From Petaurus breviceps papuanus (taxonomy: Eukaryota; Chordata; Mammalia; Diprotodontia; Petauridae): DNA of 64,000 nt. Numbering within the stretch: position 1 is the first letter of the stretch; each line of letters opens with the position of its first letter. Under the pieces are notes generated by a model. The model did no database searches. It was not told the origin of the DNA and saw only the letters and a list, made by a program, of their open reading frames with translations. The stretch lies in NCBI GenBank assembly GCA_028583685.1, contig JAMXIF010000032.1:1699451-1763450 (forward strand), in the 5' to 3' direction. A program made the position numbers and the translations under genes. Below are positions 57,142 through 64,000 of this stretch, one piece after another.

Positions 57142-57395
57142 CTATTATTAATACTATTTTACATATAATTGGGAAATAAGATATACAGGCACTGGGGCAT
57201 AGAGATCCACTGGAAAAGTCAAAATGGGTATGGGAGAAAATATGGGAGAGAGCAGATTGGAGGAGGGGATATCCTGTGAGACTGATATTTTGGGGGCGGT
57301 GGGTAGGGGAAAAATGGTGAGAAAATTTCTAACTCAAAATCTGGCAGAAATGAATGATGTAAATCAGAAGTTAATAAAACATTTGAAAAAAAAAT
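56540..57395 (+). repeat. Purine-rich LINE-like 3' region(s)
   Basis: G/A-rich text (GTGGTAAGAGAGGAATATAA, TAGAAGAAGAAAGGGAAAAT) followed by TGTACAACCTATACTGAACT, GCTTATCTTCCCAGTAAGGG and an A/CA end, then a second similar ending (GAAAATTTCTAACTCAAAAT, AACATTTGAAAAAA). It resembles 27420-27663 and the purine-rich 3' UTR of the HAL1-like element. There may be two inserts in tandem. Confidence 0.45.
57091..57142. repeat. (CA)n(TA)n microsatellite
   Basis: About 19 CA units running into TA units, at the A-rich end of the preceding LINE-like segment. Confidence 0.95.
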
Positions 57396-57749
57396 CACTT
57401 AGAACTTTCCCTGAAATAGTAGCTGTTGTCAGAGACTACTTCTTGGTCTGGAATGATATATTCCTTGAATTTTTGTTGAAATTAAATATCCTTTATGTGA
57501 GAGAATATTTTGGGGGGCTTTCAGGGGTACTGAAAGGTTTTACAGATTTCTCATGCATTGAGGACTATAAGAAACATATATGGTTGTCCCAAGCCATGTT
57601 TGTTTCTATGGAAAGTTGGGATAGACAAAAAACTAAAGTGGATAAACTTTCATTTATGTAATTTAACACTGACTAAATCATTTCCCATTAAAATTTCTAA
57701 AAAATAACAAAAAAAGAAAGAAAGGTTGCAGTTGGAAATACAGAAGAAA
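57396..57749. other. Unassigned DNA
   Basis: No repeat recognised. The 145-codon frame at 57224-57661 starts in the LINE-like segment and has no recognised domain. Confidence 0.4.
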
Positions 57750-58110
57750 GGATGAATGCCAGAGCAGATGCGGAAATAGAATGATGGAACTTGGCTGAAG
57801 ATTGGATATGAGAGATGAGGAAGAGAAAGCAGTAAAAATAAGGAAGATAGTAGGAATGGTGGTGCCACTCAGAGGAATTATGAAGTCAGAAAGAGCAACG
57901 GTTTTGATAAACTTGGTTTTGGATACACTGAGGTATAGATATTGCTGAAATATCAGATTGTCTCACTTTTCAGTTAAGAAGTGAAATTGGAGGTGGGAAT
58001 ATGGGCGGGAGCTTGAAAAGAGTTGAAAAGGTTTAGGGCAGTTTCTGAGGGTATAAAAATTGAAGAGAGAGGAAACTCTAAGACTATTAGTTGAAGATCA
58101 GATGCAATCT
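57750..58110 (-). repeat. L2-type LINE interior
   Basis: GATTGGATATGAGAGATGAG, GGAATGGTGGTGCCACTCAG, GTTTTGGATACACTGAGGTA. The later part of the same family (ATATAGATTTGTGTGTTCTA, CAGAGCCCTGGAGACACACA) is seen at 62010-62345. I believe this is antisense L2. Confidence 0.5.
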
Positions 58111-58127
58111 GAATTGGTACAAGTTTT

Positions 58128-58180
58128 CTTACTAGAACTTTCCTATACCAGTGAAATCACAGGTCTGGAAACTACTATTC
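58128..58180 (+). repeat. MIR/Ther SINE tail fragment
   Basis: GAACTTTCCTATACCAGTGA, AATCACAGGTCTGG, the same distal tail as in 23372-23592. Confidence 0.55.
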
Positions 58181-58544
58181 CCCACCCTGTGGGAGAAAAA
58201 AAAAGTAAAGGAAAGAAAAAATAATAGAGAATAATGATTGTGTAGCAGCACTGAAGCAGCAGCTAGGGCTATATAAATGCAATCTATCATTGTTGTTATT
58301 ATTATGATATGTGCAACTATGGAATTACTCCTGGGTTGCAGCAAATGTGGCCCTCCTGAAAAGCGTGAGGTCTGAAATTAAATTACCGGGTGACTACTCA
58401 AGATAAAGAATCGTCACAATGCTTCCTGGGCTTAACCTGCTCCCCTACTGTAATTTAGGCCATTCTAAGAAATTGCATTTTCTTTCTCAAGCCTGTGTTG
58501 TATGCTTTGGTGTCTTGAAATGCCCTCTGGGAATCTTGAAAATG
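58181..58544. other. Unassigned DNA
   Basis: No repeat or gene recognised. Confidence 0.4.
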
Positions 58545-58732
58545 ACAGGCCACTGCCTTGGAGTCAGAATGTCCCAGGTTCTGATCCTGTCTCAGGTGCT
58601 TATCAGTACTGTGAACCTGTTGAAATCACTTCTTCCTTCTGAAGCTTGGTTTCATCATTCGTAAAATGGGGAGAGTAAAAGCATCTACCTTGTGAGGATT
58701 AAGTAAGCAATGGTATGTAAAGTGATTAGTAA
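58545..58732 (+). repeat. MIR SINE, cut by the assembly gap
   Basis: CTGCCTTGGAGTCAGAATGT, GGTTCTGATCCTGTCTCAGG, TTTCATCATTCGTAAAATGG and TGAGGATTAAGTAAGCAATG. Its last bases would lie in the gap. Confidence 0.85.
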
Positions 58733-59132
58733 NNNNNNNNNNNNNNNNNNNNNNNNNNNNNNNNNNNNNNNNNNNNNNNNNNNNNNNNNNNNNNNNNNNN
58801 NNNNNNNNNNNNNNNNNNNNNNNNNNNNNNNNNNNNNNNNNNNNNNNNNNNNNNNNNNNNNNNNNNNNNNNNNNNNNNNNNNNNNNNNNNNNNNNNNNNN
58901 NNNNNNNNNNNNNNNNNNNNNNNNNNNNNNNNNNNNNNNNNNNNNNNNNNNNNNNNNNNNNNNNNNNNNNNNNNNNNNNNNNNNNNNNNNNNNNNNNNNN
59001 NNNNNNNNNNNNNNNNNNNNNNNNNNNNNNNNNNNNNNNNNNNNNNNNNNNNNNNNNNNNNNNNNNNNNNNNNNNNNNNNNNNNNNNNNNNNNNNNNNNN
59101 NNNNNNNNNNNNNNNNNNNNNNNNNNNNNNNN
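58733..59132. other. Assembly gap of 400 N
   Basis: Unknown sequence. The length may be an estimate or a placeholder. Confidence 1.
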
Positions 59133-59927
59133 GAGGAAACTTAATTGAATCCAGATCCAAAATGACAGACTCTGGGGAAGACACACTAGTCACCACAAAA
59201 ATGACAGAGGGTTGTAGTCTACCCCTGAGAATGTTTAGAGTGTTGGAGATTTCTTATTCACACAATATCATATGCATTGTGGCTGTAAGGGCCTGCAACA
59301 TTTATACAACATTAACACAACCGGCTGAGGAGACAGACACAGCCAAGAGCAAATCACCAACATTTTGTCTAATAGGTAACTTGGTGGAATCATGGGGAGA
59401 AGGGTGTGAATCCAAGGGTCAGACAATAATAATCTCTCCCAGCTTCCCAACTTTGCTTCTCTCACCCTTTTCCTTATTCCCCTATTAATGCTAATGTGTT
59501 TGACAGCTCTATCACCCATCCCTGTGTTTGAGACCACAGGGCTTTCAATAAACATTTATTGTTCTCTTTATCCTCTGTCCATTGACCATGAATATGCATT
59601 GGGGAGTGGGGGGGGGAGTGGGGAAGTGTGTATTAATAACAGTGTTTAAAAAATGAGAAGAGAGTTATTAGGAACCCAGCTTTAGGCTATTCATAGTTTT
59701 AAAATATAATGAAATGACTCTTAGAAAATAGTGTTGCAGTCTTATCCTTCCTAATGTCATTAAATGATCTGATAATATTATATAAGTGAAACAATGATCT
59801 GAGAGCAGTTAATGAGAAAAGTGTTATAAATGGGAGATTTTTTTTCCTGGGTGGTCAAAATTCATCCTTTACAGGGTGAAAGTAGAATGGAAAAGAAGGT
59901 AGGGCAGAGGAGAGATGAAATTCTGCC
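59133..59927. other. Unassigned DNA
   Basis: No repeat family recognised. A short G-rich patch with runs of 4, 9 and 4 G lies at about 59601-59622. Confidence 0.45.
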
Positions 59928-60195
59928 TGGGGTTGGCTTAGTTGATTTCCAAAGTCTCTTTCAGTTCCAAATACTGTACTATGACCTAATGATCTTTAAA
60001 TGAGGTGTTATTCCTGAAATCTGTGAGTAACAATGATCACAATAGGAAGGAAAACTAGAGGTAAAACTAAAAGGTGAAGGACAGAGAAGCACATTTCCAA
60101 CTGATCTCAATTTATGTGTGGTTCTTTAGTGAGCACAGAGGAAATTCATGAATTAATTAGCACATGACCTCTTCAGTGGCAAGTCAAATGGAACC
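59928..60195. repeat. Left arm of a 268-bp inverted repeat
   Basis: Reverse complement of 61171-61438 with no gaps and only two differences (60124 and 60154). It starts inside a partial MIR (TGGGGTTGGCTTAGTTGATT) that has no continuation to the left, and ends GTCAAATGGAACC. Confidence 0.97.
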
Positions 60196-60221
60196 TGTTC
60201 TTCTGTTAGCAAAATGGAATC

Positions 60222-60385
60222 CCATTATGGCACAGTGGAAAGAACCTGGGTTTGGAGTCAAGTATGTCAGGATTCCTTGGTTCAAAAATTGACTGTTGCT
60301 GATCAGGTTTCAATTTCTTCATCTTTAAAATTAGGAAGTTGGACCAAATGATCTTACTTATTTTCCAGCTCTAAATATGTGACCC
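60222..60385 (+). repeat. MIR SINE in the inverted-repeat spacer
   Basis: GGCACAGTGGAAAGAACCTG, TTTGGAGTCAAGTATGTC, TTCAATTTCTTCATC, GTTGGACCAAATGATC and TCCAGCTCTAAATATGTGAC. It lacks part of the core. Confidence 0.85.
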
Positions 60386-61170
60386 CCTCCTCAGTCTACC
60401 CAAAAACCATGTTCTAATTGTTGTCCACTAATTAGAGGGTAGGGTTTTCCAGGTGCAAGTAGAAAAGGCAAAATAATAGTGGTTTCAACTTGACCTCACA
60501 TTATAAAAATTCTGTTGGTTGGAGGTGACAAAATTCTGTGACATGTATCTGTGGACCTAATGTTTATTTCCAACCTCCCCTTTCTCAACTGATTTCCTTT
60601 ATGTGGAGAACTCCCATTGTGGGATCTTTATCTCTCTGTAGCATACTGTCTTTGAGAGTTGCTGGAAGCACTGAGATATTGCCTAGTCACAAAGTTAGTA
60701 TTAAAGGTAGGACTTGTGCCTACATATTCCTGACTCTAAGGGTGCATATTTATTACTCCAAACATCCTATACATCTGGGATTATGTTTTTGGAAAAGTCA
60801 CTATGACGTATGAAGTTCATGGAAGATTTTATCCAATATGACAGGCTTTCATAAGAATGTTTCTTATCAGAATGATCTTTCTTCTCCTAACCAAGATAGT
60901 TAGGAGCCTGATTAAGTGAACCATGTGCTTGTTTTAAAAGGTAAAACTATTGTACCACAGCTGGAAAGAAAAATGGTTTAGTCCTGTGCATCTCTTTGTT
61001 CATTCTTCCTGACAGAAAAGAAAGAAGGCCAGCAGTTGTTAAGACCCAAACTGCTGACCCCCACCCCAATTCCCCTGATGTTCTTGCAAAAAGGCCACAC
61101 AATAGGGTACATATAACATGGTGCTGGGTGGTTGGACCATTAGCAATGGAATGAACTTTCAAGGCAGTTT
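60386..61170. other. Rest of the inverted-repeat spacer
   Basis: Mostly unassigned. 60640-60770 (CTAGTCACAAAGTTAGTATT, CTGACTCTAAGGGTGCATAT) is perhaps a decayed antisense MIR. The 91-codon frame at 60538-60813 has no recognised domain. Confidence 0.4.
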
Positions 61171-61438
61171 GGTTCCATTTGACTTGCCACTGAAGAGGTC
61201 ATGTGCTAATTGATTCATGAATTTCCTCTGTGCTCACTAAAAAACCACACATAAATTGAGATCAGTTGGAAATGTGCTTCTCTGTCCTTCACCTTTTAGT
61301 TTTACCTCTAGTTTTCCTTCCTATTGTGATCATTGTTACTCACAGATTTCAGGAATAACACCTCATTTAAAGATCATTAGGTCATAGTACAGTATTTGGA
61401 ACTGAAAGAGACTTTGGAAATCAACTAAGCCAACCCCA
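61171..61438. repeat. Right arm of a 268-bp inverted repeat
   Basis: Pairs base for base with 59928-60195 except at 61242 and 61212. Its right end lies inside a MIR that continues uninterrupted to about 61540, so this copy looks like the original. Confidence 0.97.
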
Positions 61439-61540
61439 TTTTTTACAAACTTGGATGTCAGAAAGGTTAAATAGTTTATCTAAGGTCACAGCTCATTACA
61501 GGGCAGAGTCAAGGCTGATATTGAGTCTCCTAAAACCTAG
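61371..61540 (-). repeat. MIR SINE spanning the right-arm boundary
   Basis: AGGTCATAGTACAGTATTTG, AACTGAAAGAGACTTTGGAA (inside the arm), then AAAGGTTAAATAGTTTATCT, AAGGTCACAGCTCATTACAG (outside the arm). Confidence 0.8.
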
Positions 61541-61606
61541 CCTAGTTTCAGGGTATAAGGGAAGGCCAGACTTGTTCTGTTTGGGCTATACTAACCTCTA
61601 ATAAAA

Positions 61607-61853
61607 GGGAGCAAGGTGGCACAGTGGATAGGGTGTCAGGAACACTCATCTTCCTGAGTTCAAATCTAGTCTCAGACACTTGTTAGCTATGTGACACTGA
61701 AAAAGTCACTTAACTCTGTTTGCCTCAGTTTCCTCATCTGTATAATGAGCTGGAGAAGGAAATGGCAAACTGCTCCAGTATCTTTCTTTGGCAAGAAAAC
61801 CCCAAATAGAGTCACAAAGTCATCAGAAACAACTGAAAGTATTGAACAACAAC
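61607..61853 (+). repeat. Mar-1-like CORE-SINE
   Basis: GGAGCAAGGTGGCACAGTGG, GAGCTGGAGAAGGAAATGGC, TTGGCAAGAAAACCCC and ACTGAAAGTATTGAACAACA. It carries a small duplication (ATCTTTCTTTGGC) and is followed by a short direct repeat of CCTATTAAAT. Confidence 0.92.
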
Positions 61854-62009
61854 CTATTAAATAGAATTGATTTACTATTACCCTATTAAATGGAATTTAT
61901 TTTCATCATCATCACAACTTATAGGGAAATCAATTTTTCATATTTCAAAATATCACATTTGTGATGCATTTTCTTTTAATAGCGGATTGCTAACCAAATA
62001 TAAGGGGTG

Positions 62010-62345
62010 AAAGGAAAGAAGTGAGCAGGTCTCTAAATTTGTCATGGATCATGACTAGAAGGGTCACTTGGACAGAAATAAGAAGTGAGAAGAAGTGGGA
62101 TGGGTTTCGATTGAAAGATACTAAGTTGATTTTTGATATGTTCCTATTCAGATGCCTAGGGGACATTTATTGGGTTCATGGTGGTACAGAACAAAATAGC
62201 TCATGAGAGAGATGAGGGTTGGTTATATAGATTTGTGTGTTCTATGAATAGATATGATAGTTAACGGTATGGAAATTGAGATAATCAAGACACAATGAGA
62301 GAAGACAAAAAGGCCACAGACAGAGCCCTGGAGACACACATCTGG
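62010..62345 (-). repeat. L2-type LINE interior
   Basis: TTGATTTTTGATATGTTCCT, TCAGATGCCTAGGGGACATT, GGGTTGGTTATATAGATTTG, ATAGATATGATAGTTAACGG and ACAGAGCCCTGGAGACACAC follow the order of a common mammalian antisense LINE, which I believe is L2. Confidence 0.55.
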
Positions 62346-62540
62346 GGAGAGCCAGACATCTCCCATCTTGTTTTTTCCTCTGTCAAAAAAAAAAGATAGC
62401 CACTGCCTCTCTCCTCCTTTCTGCTATCTTCTAAGAACATTTTTTATGGTAATTACCATTTGGATATTGTAAAATCCTGATGTGTGGCCTGGATCATCAC
62501 CAAAGAATGATTCAGTTCTTTTCAGTATGATTTTAGTGTA

Positions 62541-62760
62541 AAGGCAGTGTAACTTAGGATGGTCTAATAGATGGAGGCCTGACCTTGGAACCTGGAAGTC
62601 AAGTCTTTCCTGTGACATGTACTAAATTTATGACCGTGAGTAAGTCACCCAACTTCTCATGGTCGCAGACAACTCTAAGAGATTATAATTGCAGACAGAT
62701 TTCTGATCTGCATCATGAATAGGAATTTTTCTGACAAGAAATCCCTTCTTTGATCAAAAC
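62541..62760 (+). repeat. MIR/Ther-type SINE
   Basis: GGATGGTCTAATAGATGGAG, GACCTTGGAACCTGGAAGTC, GACCGTGAGTAAGTCACCC, then the tail ACAACTCTAAGAGATTATAA, TTGCAGACAGATTTCTGATC. Confidence 0.75.
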
Positions 62761-62774
62761 ACAAGTCTGAGCTA

Positions 62775-62925
62775 CATAGATATACACACACAACACACAC
62801 ATACACAATGGCATTATATATATATGTGTGTGTGTATGTGTATATGTAACATATAAATATATGTGATATATATATGTTAGATATACATATAGGATAGATA
62901 CATAGGTCTGTATATGATAGTTATA
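62775..62925. repeat. (CA)n / (TATG)n / (TA)n simple-repeat tract
   Basis: ATACACACACAACACACAC, then TATATATATGTGTGTG and further TA-rich steps. Confidence 0.9.
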
Positions 62926-63261
62926 TTTGTGTACATATTATATCAGTATTAACTCTTTTATTGTATTCTAATCTTTTGAAAACCTATCATCCGTGTACAA
63001 AATGTGGTAACCCCAATACATTCAAATAGTAACCACAACATATGATTTCTTTTCCAGCCATTCTAGATAAATGTTAATTTATTCTGTGTAGGGAGAATTT
63101 ATGCATACACATAGAAATAGAAATAAGTTGGAAAATAGATAATTCAGATGTTTTGTATTTTCTTCATGTAAACAGTAGGAACGTGCCAAAAATCATTGGC
63201 AGCATCAACTCCTGAGTATAGTCTTACACCTCCCTGCTAGTATGGGACAAATCAGTGTAGG
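62926..63261. other. Unassigned AT-rich DNA
   Basis: No repeat or gene recognised. Confidence 0.45.
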
Positions 63262-63405
63262 TAAGAAGTTTGCAGTTAGGCAGTTTAGTACCAGTTCTAA
63301 TCCTACTAACCAGTCATATGATATTGATGAAGTCATTTCCCCTATTTGAGGCTGAATTGCCTCATCTGTGAAATTGAAAGTTTAGTTTAAATGATTTCTA
63401 AGACC
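63262..63405 (+). repeat. MIR SINE
   Basis: CAGTTCTAATCCTACTAACC, CAGTCATATGATATTGATGA, GCCTCATCTGTGAAATTGAA. Confidence 0.7.
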
Positions 63406-63444
63406 TCACTTCTTGTGGTTTATTTCTTTTATATACAGAATAAA

Positions 63445-63856
63445 GAGCAGCTAGGTCCCTCAGTGGACAGAGCACTGGGCTGGGAAACAGGAAGATTCAT
63501 CTTCCTGAGCTCAAATCCAGCCTCAGACACTTGAAAGCTATAGACCTTGGATTAGTCACTTAACCCTGTTTGCCTCACTTCCTCATCTGTAAAATGAGCT
63601 GGAGAAAGAAATGGTAAACCACTCCAGTATCTCTACCAAGAAAACCCCAAAGGGCAGCTAGGTGGCACAGTGAATAGAACACCGGAACTGGAGTCAGGAG
63701 GACCTGAGTTCAAATCCAACCTCAGACACTTATCACAAAAATTAGCCATGTGACCTTGGGCAACTCCCTTAACCCCAATTGCCCTCCCCCCCAAAAAAAA
63801 GAAAACCCCACATGGGGTCATGAAAAGTTGGATACAACTGAAATGACTGGACAACA
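63445..63856 (+). repeat. Mar-1-like CORE-SINE split by a type A SINE
   Basis: From GAGCAGCTAGGTCCCTCAGT to TACCAAGAAAACCCCAAA, then resumes at 63813 with TGGGGTCATGAAAAGTTGGA and ends ACTGAAATGACTGGACAACA. Confidence 0.95.
63652..63798 (+). repeat. Type A CORE-SINE inside Mar-1, clear TSD
   Basis: GGGCAGCTAGGTGGCACAGT head to the CCCCCCCCAAAA tail. Flanked by AAGAAAACCCCAAA (63638-63651) and AAGAAAACCCCACA (63799-63812). Its linker CACTTATCACAAAAATTAGC is another variable form of the CA-prone site. Confidence 0.96.
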
Positions 63857-63864
63857 TACATACA

Positions 63865-64000
63865 TGATAAACTTCTTAATCCTTAGGCATTGACTTTCCT
63901 CAATCTATTAGATTATGATGGATCTGGGAGGTGATTTTGTATGTGGGTGTGTGTACATAAATATGTGTTTGCCCAAATAAATATATATTTGTATGTAAAT
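63865..64000. other. Unassigned AT/TG-rich DNA
   Basis: TG-rich from 63936 and AT-rich to the window end. No repeat family recognised. Confidence 0.4.

Noticed and set aside
58626-59196. Long frames of 144-186 codons
   Set aside because: Almost wholly unknown residues from the N gap.
61853-61905. Direct repeat of CCTATTAAATRGAATT after the Mar-1-like SINE
   Set aside because: Probably local slippage or target-site remnants; too short to call an element.
1-64000. CRISPR array, operons, ribosome binding sites or prokaryotic genes
   Set aside because: The repeat content is entirely that of a mammalian genome. The tandem repeats seen are microsatellites or minisatellites without spacer structure.

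Overview
The window looks like non-coding DNA from a marsupial. The main evidence is the density of two SINE types. One is a tRNA-headed CORE-SINE with an A-rich tail (WSINE1/WALLSI-like, called 'type A' here). The other is a Mar-1-like CORE-SINE whose 3' end is an RTE/BovB-type tail ending in GAACAACAA. They lie among older MIR, L2 and CR1/L3 copies, L1 3' ends and one long HAL1-like element (an L1 relative with only the first ORF). Type A copies with clean target-site duplications (19244, 36195, 51131, 63652) suggest a recently active family and perhaps an Australasian lineage, but the species cannot be fixed from this sequence.

No complete protein-coding gene is visible. The open frames present are short and mostly fall in repeats, microsatellites (Val/Cys or Ser/Leu runs) or AT-rich unique DNA. 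The one segment that looks like a host exon is 36642-36742 on the + strand: a branch-point-like TATTAAC, a T-rich tract and CAG, 101 bp of open frame with two N-glycosylation sequons and a cysteine, then GTAAGT. If real, much of the window is probably intron of an unidentified gene for a secreted or membrane protein.

Layout. 1-5 kb: Mar-1 SINE, a MIR split by an L1 end, a type A SINE carrying a TG microsatellite, a probable solo LTR and an L2 end. 5-12.2 kb: a 408-bp Tc1/mariner-type MITE beside a CR1/L3 fragment, several L2 ends and two small palindromes. 12.3-21 kb: nested SINEs, a 2.2-kb CR1/L3 fossil with at least four younger inserts, a long purine tract and several MIR/L2 copies. 21-35 kb: mostly unique DNA with MIR and L2, a second CR1/L3 copy and a 346-bp TG array. 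35-42 kb: Mar-1, a type A SINE with an extra 5' piece, the exon candidate and the HAL1-like element. 42-58.7 kb: SINEs, a well-preserved L2 interrupted by Mar-1, a hAT-type element inside a MIR, an RTE-like C-terminal remnant, an L1 3' end and a purine-rich LINE-like 3' region. 58733-59132 is an assembly gap. 59.1-64 kb holds the most unusual structure, a 268-bp inverted repeat (266/268 identical by eye) around a 975-bp spacer, then a further nested SINE pair.

There are no operons or interacting genes to describe. The value of the window is its repeat stratigraphy, the young inverted duplication and one exon candidate. Repeat family names come from remembered consensus patterns, not a database search, so names are less certain than the presence of the repeats.
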